A stretch of DNA of 64,000 nucleotides from Arthrobacter sp. FW305-BF8. Lineage in GTDB: Bacteria; Actinomycetota; Actinomycetes; Actinomycetales; Micrococcaceae. The position numbers were made by a program, and so were the translations under genes. The DNA lies in contig NZ_CP084561.1 in assembly GCF_021789315.1 (NCBI RefSeq), positions 2,542,001 through 2,606,000 on the forward strand, written 5' to 3'. Of this stretch, positions 26,407-34,734 are shown in pieces. The notes under the pieces were generated by a model. It had not been told where the DNA came from, did not search any database, and saw only the letters and a program-made list of their open reading frames with translations. Position 1 is the first letter of the stretch. Each line of letters opens with the position of its first letter.

Positions 26407-27647
26407 TGACTGCCGAAATTACTACTGAAAAGGCCCGCATCGGGGCGCCTTCCATCGCAGGTTTCACCGAGGAAGGCGAGGGCCTGGTCTCCGCCAAGGT
26501 GGACCACAGCCACAACCACGGCGTCACCGTCATGTCTTCGCGCGCCGAACGGCTCACGAGCTTCGACGTCGCCGACTTCGCGCTGCCCACCGGCCGTGAA
26601 GAGGAATGGCGCTTCACCCCGGTCCGCGGACTGGCCAACCTGTTCTCGGACGCAGCCACGGATGGCGACGCGGCCGCGTTCACCGTGGAAGCCCCCGAAG
26701 GCTACGTCCGCGGCAGCCTGGCACAGGGAGCCGCCCCACGCGGCACCGTCCTGGCCCCCGCCGACCGGGCCGCCGTCGTCGCCTCCGCCAACACGGATGA
26801 GGCCCTGCACGTGGTCATCCCGGCCGACGCCGAACCGGCTGAGCCGGTGCGCATCCTGGTCGACGGTGCGGGCGCAGGCCGCCGCTCCAACGCACACTTC
26901 GTGCTGGAAGCCGGCGCCAACTCCCGCAGCGTCGTCATCGTGGAACACACGGGCGCGGCGGACCACAACGGCAACCTGGAAGTGATCGTCGGCGACGGCG
27001 CGCACCTCACCGTGATTTCCGTGCAACTCTGGGAAGACAACGCTCGGCACCTGGGCCAGCACGACGCCCAGGTGGGCAAGGACGCCGTCTACAAGCACAT
27101 CGCCGTTTCCCTTGGCGGTTCCGTGGTACGCCTGAACTCCAACGTCCGCTTCTCCGGTGAGGGCGCCGAGGCCGAGCTGCTGGGCCTCTACTTCGCCGAC
27201 GCCGGCCAGCACCTGGAGCACCGGTCCTTCGTTGACCACAACGTGGCCAACTGCAAGTCCAACGTGCTCTACAAGGGTGCCCTGCAGGGCAAGAACGCGC
27301 ACACTGTCTGGGTGGGCGACGTGCTGATCCAGAAGCAGGCCCTGGGCACCGACTCGTACGAGAAGAACCAGAACCTGGTGCTCACCGACGGCTGCCGCGC
27401 GGACTCCGTGCCCAACCTCGAAATCGAGACGGGCCTCATCGAGGGTGCCGGCCACGCCAGCTCCACCGGACGTTTCGACGACGAGCACCTGTTCTACCTC
27501 ATGGCCCGCGGCATTCCCGAAGATGTGGCACGGCGTCTGGTCGTTCGCGGCTTCCTCAACGAGATCATCCAGCAGATCAAGGTTCCGGCACTCGAAGAGC
27601 GCCTGACCGAGGAAGTCGAGCGCGAGCTCGCCGCCCACGAGAACTGA
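26406..27647 (+). CDS. sufD: Fe-S cluster assembly protein SufD
   Basis: SufD partners SufB and SufC and helps bring iron to the scaffold. The 413-residue protein has the family beta-helix core with KNAHTVWVGDVLIQ, and ends with the shared SufB/SufD segment HLFYLMARGIPEDVARRL. Its ATG overlaps the sufB stop (TAATG), so synthesis is coupled. The N-terminal about 50 residues are variable, including an HSHNHG stretch. A Rieske gene, not sufC, comes next. Confidence 0.95.
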   Translation: MTAEITTEKARIGAPSIAGFTEEGEGLVSAKVDHSHNHGVTVMSSRAERLTSFDVADFALPTGREEEWRFTPVRGLANLFSDAATDGDAAAFTVEAPEGYVRGSLAQGAAPRGTVLAPADRAAVVASANTDEALHVVIPADAEPAEPVRILVDGAGAGRRSNAHFVLEAGANSRSVVIVEHTGAADHNGNLEVIVGDGAHLTVISVQLWEDNARHLGQHDAQVGKDAVYKHIAVSLGGSVVRLNSNVRFSGEGAEAELLGLYFADAGQHLEHRSFVDHNVANCKSNVLYKGALQGKNAHTVWVGDVLIQKQALGTDSYEKNQNLVLTDGCRADSVPNLEIETGLIEGAGHASSTGRFDDEHLFYLMARGIPEDVARRLVVRGFLNEIIQQIKVPALEERLTEEVERELAAHEN

Positions 27648-27701
27648 CCGTACGGACCAGGCCCGGCCCAACCAGCCGGAAACGACAGCACAGGACAACG
27701 G

Positions 27702-28061
27702 ATGACTGAACAGCCAAAGGGCGAACTCGTCTGCAACGCAAACGAGATCCAGCCCAAGCAGGCCCTGCGGATCCTGATCGACGACTACCCGGTCGCGATC
27801 GTCAAGGACTCGATGGGAGAGATCCACGCAATCGGTGATACGTGCTCGCACGCCGACATCTCGCTTTCCGAGGGCGAGGTGGAGGGCTGCGCCATCGAGT
27901 GCTGGGGGCACGGCTCCCAGTTCGACCTGCGCTCCGGCGAACCCCTGCAGCTGCCGGCCTACGACCCCGTTCCGGTGTTCGCGGTGGAGATTCACGGAGA
28001 CGGCGTTTACGTGGACACCACCAACGTCCTGAACGGCGCCGAAACGCCGAACTTCAGCTAA
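27702..28061 (+). CDS. Rieske [2Fe-2S] ferredoxin-like protein of the suf operon
   Basis: This 119-residue soluble protein holds a complete Rieske motif: CSHADISLSEG (Cys-x-His) and CWGHGSQFD (Cys-x2-His). It resembles the ferredoxin component of non-heme iron dioxygenases and the NirD type. It lies between sufD and sufC in the operon. It may supply electrons for cluster assembly or be an early client; neither is shown by the sequence. Spacing is 54 bases after sufD and 109 before sufC. Confidence 0.9.
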   Translation: MTEQPKGELVCNANEIQPKQALRILIDDYPVAIVKDSMGEIHAIGDTCSHADISLSEGEVEGCAIECWGHGSQFDLRSGEPLQLPAYDPVPVFAVEIHGDGVYVDTTNVLNGAETPNFS

Positions 28062-28170
28062 TCCGGCAGCCCAGCCTGAAGCCCAGCCGGGCCTGCGCCA
28101 GAACCTAACAACTTCCAGACTAATGACCGCACCGCCGACAGAACGGCAGGTGCAGAGGAGAACAAGACAC

Positions 28171-28959
28171 ATGTCTACTCTTGAGATCAAGGACCTGCAC
28201 GTCAGCATCGACACCGAGCAGGGCACCAAGGAGATCCTGAAGGGCGTCAGCCTGACCATCCGCACCGGTGAGACGCACGCCATCATGGGCCCCAACGGCT
28301 CCGGCAAGTCCACGCTGGCCTCCACCATTGCTGGCCACCCCCGCTACAACGTCACCGGCGGCACCATCACGCTGGACGGCGAAGATGTGCTGGCCATGAG
28401 CGTCGACGAGCGCGCCCGCGCCGGCGTCTTCCTGGCCATGCAGTACCCGGTTGAGGTTCCGGGTGTCACCATGACCAACTTCCTGCGGACCGCCAAGACC
28501 GCCATCGACGGCGAAGCCCCGGCACTGCGCACCTGGACCAAGGACGTCAAGGCCGCAATGCAGCAGCTGCGCATCGACGCCGACTTCGCCCAGCGCAACG
28601 TCAACGAAGGCTTCTCCGGCGGTGAGAAGAAGCGCGTGGAGATCCTGCAACTGGAACTCTTCAAGCCGAAGTTCGCCGTGCTCGACGAGACCGACTCCGG
28701 CCTCGACGTCGACGCCCTCAAGGTCGTCTCCGAAGGCGTCAACCGCGCGCACGCCACCGGCAACATGGGCACACTGCTCATCACGCACTACACCCGCATC
28801 CTGCGCTATATCAAGCCTGACTTCGTACACGTGTTCGTGAACGGCCAGGTTGTGGAAGAGGGCGGCCCGGAACTGGCCGACCGCCTGGAAGAAGAAGGCT
28901 ACGACCGCTACGTCGGTGCTGCCGGAACCGCCACGGCTGCCGCAGCGGTCCAGGCCTAG
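28171..28959 (+). CDS. sufC: Fe-S cluster assembly ATPase SufC
   Basis: SufC is the ABC-type ATPase that drives shape changes in SufBCD. The 262-residue protein has Walker A (GPNGSGKSTL), the family-specific FLAMQYPVEVPGV, the signature FSGGEKKRVEI, Walker B (FAVLDETDSGLD) and the switch His in LITHYTRIL. AGAGGAGAA precedes the ATG at 28171. An upstream in-frame start at 28123 is not supported. A short Ala-rich C-terminal tail is extra. Confidence 0.96.
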   Translation: MSTLEIKDLHVSIDTEQGTKEILKGVSLTIRTGETHAIMGPNGSGKSTLASTIAGHPRYNVTGGTITLDGEDVLAMSVDERARAGVFLAMQYPVEVPGVTMTNFLRTAKTAIDGEAPALRTWTKDVKAAMQQLRIDADFAQRNVNEGFSGGEKKRVEILQLELFKPKFAVLDETDSGLDVDALKVVSEGVNRAHATGNMGTLLITHYTRILRYIKPDFVHVFVNGQVVEEGGPELADRLEEEGYDRYVGAAGTATAAAAVQA

Positions 28960-28975
28960 TTAGGACTGACTGACC

Positions 28976-29308
28976 ATGACCGAAATCGACGCAGCCCGCA
29001 CCGGGCTGGAGGATGTCGAAGAGGCACTCAAGGACGTCATCGACCCCGAGCTCGGGGTTAACATCGTGGACCTGGGCCTGCTGTACGGCCTGAAGTACTC
29101 GGAGGACGACGGCGCCCTGCTGATCGACATGACCCTCACCACGGCGGCCTGCCCCCTGACCGACGTGCTCGAGGAGCAGGTTGGAAAGGCGCTTGACGGC
29201 GTAGTGGACGACTGGCGCCTGAACTGGGTATGGATGCCGCCATGGGGTCCGGAGCGGATCACCGACGACGGCAAGGACCAGATGCGGGCCCTCGGCTTCA
29301 ACATCTGA
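28976..29308 (+). CDS. SufT-like MIP18-family (DUF59) Fe-S maturation protein
   Basis: The 110-residue protein belongs to the MIP18/DUF59 family that helps mature Fe-S proteins. It has the motif VIDPELGVNIVDLGLLYG near residue 20 and the conserved Cys in TTAACPLTD near residue 59. It lies 16 bases after sufC and is the last gene of the operon. In many actinobacteria sufS and sufU lie between sufC and this gene; here they are absent. Confidence 0.9.
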   Translation: MTEIDAARTGLEDVEEALKDVIDPELGVNIVDLGLLYGLKYSEDDGALLIDMTLTTAACPLTDVLEEQVGKALDGVVDDWRLNWVWMPPWGPERITDDGKDQMRALGFNI

Positions 29309-29342
29309 TCCCAAAGTACGGCGACTCCCAAAGTACGGCGAC
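29309..29342. repeat. Perfect 17-bp tandem duplication
   Basis: TCCCAAAGTACGGCGAC occurs twice back to back, directly after the sufT stop and running into the left arm of the terminator. Confidence 0.8.
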
Positions 29343-29379
29343 GGCCGGTCACCTTCTTCACGAAGGTGGCCGGCCGTCG
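29339..29379. terminator. Terminator between the suf operon and the convergent metallopeptidase
   Basis: An 18-bp stem (one G-T pair) starting CGACGGCCGG, with a five-base loop TTCAC. T tracts are weak on both sides, but the position between convergent genes fits. Confidence 0.75.
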
Positions 29380-29446
29380 TCGTCCCCACCGGCCCCCTAA
29401 CCTCGCAAGCTCGGCCAGGGAACCCGGCCGACGTGGGCCCAGGGGT

Positions 29447-30343
29447 TCAGAGTGTTGCCGCGCTGAACGTGTCGCACTGGTTGATGTCGCCGGTCTTGTA
29501 GCCCTGGTAGAACCACTTCTGCCGCTGCGCGCTGGAGCCATGCGTCCAGCCCTCCGGCGTGACGCGGCCCGTGGCGGCCTTCTGGATCCGGTCGTCACCG
29601 ACTGCGGAGGCTGCCGAGAGCGCGTCGTTCAGGTCCTGCTGCTTGAGCGGCTCAAGGAAGGGTTTGCCGGTCTTCGGGTCCTTCTGCGTGGTGGCGTACC
29701 GGGTCCAAAGCCCTGCATAGCAGTCGGCCTGCAACTCCACCCGGACCGCGCCGGATTCCGCGCCCTGCGGATCCTGCTGCGCCTTGTCCAGGTCGCCGAG
29801 GATGTTCTGGATGTGGTGGCCAAACTCATGGGCCACCACATATTCCTGGGCCAGGGGCCCGCCCGAGGAGCCGAAGCGGGTGACGAGGTCCTGGAAGAAC
29901 CCTGGATCAAAGTAGGCGGTGGTGTCCGCCGGGCAGTAGAACGGGCCAACTTCGGACGTGGCTGCACCGCAGCCGGTGCGCGTGCCGCCCTCGAACAGCA
30001 CAGTCTTGGGCCGGGGGTACTTCACGTTGTACTCGGCGAGGTAGGCGGGCCAGAAGGCATTCAGGCTGTTGACCGTTCCGGTGATGCGGCAGTCGAGGCG
30101 CTGATCTGCATCGGAGCCAAGTTTGCACTCGGCCGGAGCCGTTCCCTGGCTTTGGCCGGGCTGTTCCTGGCCGCTGCCCAGGAGTGGGCCCAGCATTTGC
30201 GGGTTGATCCCGAACAGGGCGGCAAGGAGCAGGACGACGCCGCCGCCGATGCCTCCGCCGATTTTCGCGCCGCGGCCCGCTCCGCCGCCGCGCCTGTCTT
30301 CCACCTGGGATGGGTCCAGCTCGACCCCGTCATTGAAGCTCAT
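29447..30343 (-). CDS. Neutral zinc metallopeptidase (YpfJ family), membrane anchored
   Basis: The 298-residue protein has one N-terminal membrane segment (about residues 28-45, after a Gly-rich stretch) and a large external domain. The zinc site is seen as VVAHEFGHHIQNI (HExxH), with a downstream Glu in VELQADCYAG. Four Cys residues in the outer domain could form disulfides. The physiological substrate is unknown. The ATG lies six bases after a TATTGT hexamer, so the message may be leaderless. The open frame continues upstream into the next gene but has no family match. Confidence 0.88.
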   Translation of the reverse strand: MSFNDGVELDPSQVEDRRGGGAGRGAKIGGGIGGGVVLLLAALFGINPQMLGPLLGSGQEQPGQSQGTAPAECKLGSDADQRLDCRITGTVNSLNAFWPAYLAEYNVKYPRPKTVLFEGGTRTGCGAATSEVGPFYCPADTTAYFDPGFFQDLVTRFGSSGGPLAQEYVVAHEFGHHIQNILGDLDKAQQDPQGAESGAVRVELQADCYAGLWTRYATTQKDPKTGKPFLEPLKQQDLNDALSAASAVGDDRIQKAATGRVTPEGWTHGSSAQRQKWFYQGYKTGDINQCDTFSAATL

Positions 30344-30349
30344 GTTGTC

Positions 30350-30355
30350 ACAATA
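30350..30355 (-). promoter_or_regulatory. -10-like element of the metallopeptidase gene
   Basis: On the minus strand TATTGT lies six bases before the ATG, with no ribosome binding site between. It faces the ligase promoter only 35 bases away. Confidence 0.45.
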
Positions 30356-30390
30356 GTCTTTGGAGCAAGGCTGTGGTGGGTGCCGCCGGG

Positions 30391-30396
30391 TAAAGT
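30391..30396 (+). promoter_or_regulatory. -10-like element of the acyl-CoA ligase gene
   Basis: TAAAGT lies seven bases before the ATG, again a leaderless layout. The region shared with the divergent metallopeptidase gene is 60 bases long. Confidence 0.45.
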
Positions 30397-30403
30397 TGGT
30401 CCG

Positions 30404-31840
30404 ATGCCTTTTCTCAACAATCTTCAGCGTTGGGCCGATGAACGCCCCGACGACACCGCCGTCGTCGTGGCCGGACAACGTCTCAGCTGGGCCGGACTGC
30501 GCGACGGTGCGCAGGCCGCCGCAGCCTCCAGTACAGCCCGTGTCACGGTTCTCGCCCAACCGAACTCCACCCAGTTCGCCGTTGAGTTCGCCGCTGCCGT
30601 CGCCGGTGACCGCGAGTGCGCGGTTTTGGACCCCACCTGGCCCCACGCGCTGCGGGACGAGATTGTCCAGCGGCTGGGCAGTGGTCCCAACGGCCGTGGT
30701 GTCAACGGCAGCGGCGTTGACCCGTTTCCGGGGAGCGCCGACACCGGTCTGGCGGACGGGGATCCGGCGTCCTCGTTCCTCATCGGCCTGACCTCCGGCA
30801 CCACCTCCGTGCCCAAGGCCTTCACCCGCTCGCGCCGCTCCTGGCAGCAGTCGTTCGAGGCCTCCATGGAATTTTTCGGGCTGAGCCAGCAGGACAAAAC
30901 GCTCGCACCGGGCCCGCTGGCCGCCAGCCTCAACCTGTACGCCTTGGCCGAATGCCTGTACGCCGGTTCTGAGTTCCACACCCTGGAATCTTTCGACGTC
31001 GGGGACGTCCACGCCGCCATCACCCATGACGGCATCACCCGGCTGGTGCTGGTGCCCACCATGCTGCGGCTGCTCAGCGAACGCGGACTGCTGGGCTGCG
31101 TGGACGCCTCTGGCGTCCGGACCATCATCTGTGCGGGCTCGAAGCTGGATGCGCGCACACTGGAGGCGGCCCGCCGGTGGGCCCCGCACGCCACCATCTT
31201 CGAGTACTACGGTGCGTCGGAGCTCAGTTTTGTCTCCGGCGCCGGCCTGGCCGCAGGGGAGCCGTTCTCTGCCGGGAGCACCGCGATCGGCCGGCCGTTC
31301 CCGGGCGTCGAGGTGCGGATCCTTGACGACTCGGGAAACGGGCTCCCCGACGGGGCCGCAGGCAACATCAGCGTCCAAAGCGGCATGGTCAGCAACGGCT
31401 ACCTGTGGGGCGACGACGGCCAGGCGCTGCGCTGCTTCGACGGCTGGTTCACTGTGGGGGACCAGGGCTACCTGTCGGACGGGGTGCTGCACATCCTCGG
31501 CCGGCGCGCGGACATGATCATCACCGCAGGCAAGAACGTCTACCCCCACGAGGTCGAGCTGGCGCTGTCCTCCGTCCCCGGGGTGGCCTCGGCCATCGCT
31601 GCAGGCATGGACGACGACCTCCGCGGGCAGCGCGTGGTGGCCGGCATCGTTCCCTCACACGGCGGAGTCACCGCCACCCAGCTCAAAACCGGACTGGAGG
31701 ACGTCCTGGCCAAGGACAAGCGGCCGCTGCAGTACTACGCCCTGGATGAGCTTCCAGTAACGGACCGCGGAAAGGTGAGCCGGCGGCTGCTGCTCGACTG
31801 GATAGCGGCCCGCGACAGCCGGGTCCGGCACCTTGTCTAG
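30404..31840 (+). CDS. AMP-binding acyl-CoA synthetase (class I adenylate-forming)
   Basis: The 478-residue protein activates a carboxylic acid with ATP and joins it to CoA (or another thiol). Motifs are LTSGTTSVPK (the usual Gly before the Pro is replaced by Ser-Val), EYYGASE, GDQGYLSDG, the hinge region GRRADMIITAGKN, and the C-terminal catalytic Lys in DRGKVSRR. The N-terminal domain is short for the family, suggesting a small or medium substrate. It overlaps the thiolase gene by 8 bases. The pairing resembles the staphylococcal vraA/vraB arrangement. Specificity cannot be assigned. Confidence 0.85.
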   Translation: MPFLNNLQRWADERPDDTAVVVAGQRLSWAGLRDGAQAAAASSTARVTVLAQPNSTQFAVEFAAAVAGDRECAVLDPTWPHALRDEIVQRLGSGPNGRGVNGSGVDPFPGSADTGLADGDPASSFLIGLTSGTTSVPKAFTRSRRSWQQSFEASMEFFGLSQQDKTLAPGPLAASLNLYALAECLYAGSEFHTLESFDVGDVHAAITHDGITRLVLVPTMLRLLSERGLLGCVDASGVRTIICAGSKLDARTLEAARRWAPHATIFEYYGASELSFVSGAGLAAGEPFSAGSTAIGRPFPGVEVRILDDSGNGLPDGAAGNISVQSGMVSNGYLWGDDGQALRCFDGWFTVGDQGYLSDGVLHILGRRADMIITAGKNVYPHEVELALSSVPGVASAIAAGMDDDLRGQRVVAGIVPSHGGVTATQLKTGLEDVLAKDKRPLQYYALDELPVTDRGKVSRRLLLDWIAARDSRVRHLV

Positions 31841-33065
31841 GAGCGCGGCGCCTAGGGTCACGGCGTCAGGCGTGCAGCTCGAGCTGCCTGATGACCGGCA
31901 ACCGGTGATCATCGCGGCGCTGCGCACGCCCATCTGCCGGGCGAACGGTGCGCTGAAGCACCTGCGCTCCCACGAGCTCCTGGCCCCGGTCCTCAGCGCG
32001 CTGCTGACTGACACGGGTGTGGACGCGGGCGAGGTGGCTGACGTCGTCGTCGGCAACGCCGTGGGCGCGGGCGGCAACGTCGCGCGGCTTACGGCCCTTG
32101 AAGCCGGCCTGCCCGTCACCGTTCCCGGCCTCACCGTCGACCGGCAGTGCGGCTCCGGCCTCGACGCAATCGTCCTCGCATCGCGGCTCGTCGCGGCTGG
32201 CGGCGGCACGTACCTTGCGGGCGGCGTCGAAAGCATCAGCACCGCGCCGCTGCGCGCACACCGGAACGACGACGGCGAAGCCGCCTTCTTTAGCCGCGCA
32301 CAGTTTGCGCCGCACGGCCACGGGGACCCCGACATGGGAGTCGCGGCCGAGAACGTGGCCCGGGAGTACGGCATCAGCCGCGCCCGGCAGGACGAGTTTG
32401 CGCTGCGCAGCCACCGCAGGGCTGTGGCTGCGCAGGCCAAGGGCACGTTTGCCCGGGAGACAGTGGCGCTGCCGGCCGACTCTGGATCAGCGGCAATAAC
32501 GGCCGACGACGGTCCCCGCCCCAAACTGAATGAGGCCCTGATGGCGCGGTTCCCCGCGGCATTCGTGGAATCCGGCTCTGTCACCGCCGGAAATTCGTGC
32601 TTCGACGCGGACGGGGCAGCCGCCGTCGTCATCACCTCGCTGGCCAGGGCCCGGGAACTGGGCGCTGCCGACGCCCTGGCGGTACTCGGCACGGAGACCG
32701 CCGGGGTGGAACCGAAGCTGCTGGGCATCGGCGCCGCGGCCGCCGCCTCGCGCCTGCTGGCTGCTAAGTCCGTGGATGCCGCGGACGTGGACCTCGTGGA
32801 ATTCAACGAGGCTTTCGCCTCGCAGACCATCGCCTGCCTGGACCGCCTCGGGATCGACTCCCTTCGGGCCAACGCCGACGGCGGGGCGCTGGCTTTGGGC
32901 CACGCCTACGGGGCGTCCGGCGCCGTGCTGGTCACGAGGCTGCTCGCGCAGGCCCGGCAGGTACCGAATCAAACACCCTCCGCCCAAGGAAAGCTCGCCC
33001 TGGCGATGATCAGCATCGCCGGCGGCATGGGCACGGCGGCGCTGTTCCGCCACATTCGGCTCTAG
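31833..33065 (+). CDS. Thiolase-family protein with a Ser in place of the second catalytic Cys
   Basis: Thiolases make or split beta-ketoacyl-CoA. This 410-residue protein keeps the nucleophilic Cys (VDRQCGSGLDA, Cys106), the NEAFA motif and the catalytic His (LGHAYGASG, His357). The C-terminal motif that normally holds the acid/base Cys reads MISIAGGMG, with Ser394. Loss of that Cys usually impairs condensation and thiolysis. The TTG at 31833 overlaps the ligase stop; a GTG at 31872 is an alternative start. It probably works with the ligase in a short CoA-ester pathway. Confidence 0.85.
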   Translation: MSRSAAPRVTASGVQLELPDDRQPVIIAALRTPICRANGALKHLRSHELLAPVLSALLTDTGVDAGEVADVVVGNAVGAGGNVARLTALEAGLPVTVPGLTVDRQCGSGLDAIVLASRLVAAGGGTYLAGGVESISTAPLRAHRNDDGEAAFFSRAQFAPHGHGDPDMGVAAENVAREYGISRARQDEFALRSHRRAVAAQAKGTFARETVALPADSGSAAITADDGPRPKLNEALMARFPAAFVESGSVTAGNSCFDADGAAAVVITSLARARELGAADALAVLGTETAGVEPKLLGIGAAAAASRLLAAKSVDAADVDLVEFNEAFASQTIACLDRLGIDSLRANADGGALALGHAYGASGAVLVTRLLAQARQVPNQTPSAQGKLALAMISIAGGMGTAALFRHIRL

Positions 33066-33115
33066 GTCCGGCAGGCGAACCCACGGAGTGCATCCGCTCG
33101 TCCGGCGCAGGCATG

Positions 33116-33727
33116 CTAACCCTCCGGGGTGGTCCTGACGGCGATTATTGCCACGTGCGGCCGACATTCCGGTTCAGTGCGGACATGGACTTCCTGAACT
33201 TTAAACCCTGTGGCGAGTAGGTGCTGGCTCATTGCGCCCACGGACCAGTAGTACGCGGTCGTGACGGCGTGCGGGAACGGTTCGCCGGCGGGACCCTCGA
33301 AGAATCCGAGAAGGATGCTGCCTTCCGGCTTTACGCAACGGGCAAACTCACGAAGAACGAGAGGCAATGCAGCTGGCGAAAGATGGATCAACGAATACCA
33401 CGCAAGGATGCCTGCCAGCCGTCCGTCCGGAACTCCTAACGCCCGGAGTGTTGCCATCCGAAACCGTGTCGCCGGGAACCGGCTTCGCGCCTTGTCGATG
33501 AAGAGGGGAACCAGATCGATGCCCTCAACGTCTGCACCATGGTTCGCGAGAAGTGCCGTCCAGTGGCCTGGACCGCAGCCTGCATCGATGGCTGGGCCAC
33601 GGAGGGATTTACCCCAGCCGGCGATAAGCCGCTGATCCTCCTCATGGGCTGCGTCAGTTGTCCCGAGCAGCGCCGTGTACTCCGCTGCTCGAGTGGCGTA
33701 CGCGTGCTGAACCATAATGTCCGTCAT
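33116..33727 (-). CDS. Class I SAM-dependent methyltransferase
   Basis: The 203-residue protein has the SAM-binding motif I AIDAGCGPGHWTALL near residue 46, an acidic end of strand 2 (VEGIDLVPL) and a motif like LAWYSLIHLSP. It is of the small-molecule methyltransferase type; the substrate is unknown. Its end lies 50 bases from the convergent thiolase. The ATG is six bases downstream of a TAGGCT hexamer, suggesting a leaderless message. Confidence 0.85.
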   Translation of the reverse strand: MTDIMVQHAYATRAAEYTALLGTTDAAHEEDQRLIAGWGKSLRGPAIDAGCGPGHWTALLANHGADVEGIDLVPLFIDKARSRFPATRFRMATLRALGVPDGRLAGILAWYSLIHLSPAALPLVLREFARCVKPEGSILLGFFEGPAGEPFPHAVTTAYYWSVGAMSQHLLATGFKVQEVHVRTEPECRPHVAIIAVRTTPEG

Positions 33728-33733
33728 CGTGCG

Positions 33734-33739
33734 AGCCTA
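33734..33739 (-). promoter_or_regulatory. -10-like element of the methyltransferase gene
   Basis: On the minus strand TAGGCT is followed by six bases and then the ATG. No Shine-Dalgarno sequence is visible. Confidence 0.45.
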
Positions 33740-33770
33740 CCTACGCCTGTCACGGGCTGTCGGCCCGTCG

Positions 33771-33959
33771 CTATCGCGGTTTCCGCATGGCTCCCTGGCC
33801 TGTCGCCAAAAAAGTCGCGACACCCAGGATGAAGGAGGTGGCGATGGCTGCTGGCAACGGGATATTGCCGTTCACCCAAAGGGCGCCGAATAGCGATATC
33901 GCCGCCACTAAAAGCCCTGCGAATGCAGCAAATACCTTGGTCTTATTCCTCGTCCACAT
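33771..33959 (-). CDS. Small membrane protein
   Basis: I do not recognise this gene. From the ATG at 33959 it gives 62 residues with two hydrophobic segments (about residues 8-27 and 32-52) and a short basic tail. The frame stays open upstream to 34106, which would add a hydrophilic Pro/Ser-rich stretch and overlap the next gene by 70 bases. The true start is uncertain. It follows the PH-domain-like gene on the same strand, so the two may be co-transcribed. Confidence 0.5.
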   Translation of the reverse strand: MWTRNKTKVFAAFAGLLVAAISLFGALWVNGNIPLPAAIATSFILGVATFLATGQGAMRKPR

Positions 33960-34036
33960 GCGGAACAGCTTACCGATGGATCCGGAAGGAGCTGAGGCGT
34001 CCGGGCCGCGCGGCCCGGCTGGCGGTGAGCTTGCAC

Positions 34037-34672
34037 TTACTGGGATGCGGTGATGACCATCGCAAGAACTGAAAGAATCCCGACGGCGATCACCGGCTTG
34101 TTCCACGTTGACGTGACACTATCTCGCGCACAGGCGACTCCGCCGGTGCGGGCATGATGCCAGGCGGCCACGACGGCGTCCTGTCCGGTTTTCGCTTCGG
34201 GCTCGCTGACCCGCTCGTTGCTCGGCAAAATGCTGTAGGGGCGGCTCTTCAAATCGCTCAGATGCTGGAAGCCTGCTCCAAGCGCTGCAGTCGGCGTGGG
34301 GGCGCCCCAACTGACATACTTCCTGCCCGCCGCCCAGATGACCGTGGTGAAGCGAACCTCGATGTCCTCTATTGTCCCGAACGGGATCCGGTGATCACGC
34401 AAGCCATTGATGACTTCGAACCCGCAGCCGTCAACGCGCAGGCATGGCCGCCACTGGGCAACGTGGACGAACCAGGACAGAAGGATCAGCCAGGGGGCTG
34501 CGTCTCCGGCGGCTTTGGCGGCCCCTCCCATCAGTAACCACGAGAGCATGCCGCCAGCCAACAGCCACAGGACCGCGGCGATTGCGCGGGCCGACGGAAC
34601 ACGGTGCGTTACGGACCGGCCTTCCTCCGCCTTAGCAACGCCATGGCCGTCAAGCCTCATCGGTTCCCCCAT
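34037..34672 (-). CDS. Membrane protein with a PH-like domain
   Basis: The protein of 211 residues has two N-terminal hydrophobic segments (about residues 30-68), then a stretch LRVDGCGFEVING and IPFGTIEDIEVR that looks like a bacterial PH-type domain, and a last hydrophobic segment at the C-terminus. Function is unknown. I chose the ATG at 34672; a TTG at 34678 is possible. It is divergent from the proline iminopeptidase gene, with a 62-base shared region. Confidence 0.65.
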   Translation of the reverse strand: MGEPMRLDGHGVAKAEEGRSVTHRVPSARAIAAVLWLLAGGMLSWLLMGGAAKAAGDAAPWLILLSWFVHVAQWRPCLRVDGCGFEVINGLRDHRIPFGTIEDIEVRFTTVIWAAGRKYVSWGAPTPTAALGAGFQHLSDLKSRPYSILPSNERVSEPEAKTGQDAVVAAWHHARTGGVACARDSVTSTWNKPVIAVGILSVLAMVITASQ

Positions 34673-34721
34673 CGACAATCTGACGCTTGCACTGACCCTA
34701 CCCTTGCCAGGGTCCTTCTCG

Positions 34722-34727
34722 TAGCCT
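34722..34727 (+). promoter_or_regulatory. -10-like element of the proline iminopeptidase gene
   Basis: TAGCCT lies seven bases before the ATG with no ribosome binding site between, a leaderless layout. Confidence 0.45.
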
Positions 34728-34734
34728 TTGTTGA

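Noticed and set aside
26403..28328. Long open frame antisense to sufD, the Rieske gene and sufC
   Set aside because: It is a shadow of strongly conserved suf genes on the other strand.
29366..30403. Upstream extension of the acyl-CoA ligase frame
   Set aside because: The added residues overlap the metallopeptidase gene on the other strand, lack family similarity, and the ATG at 30404 has a promoter-like hexamer.
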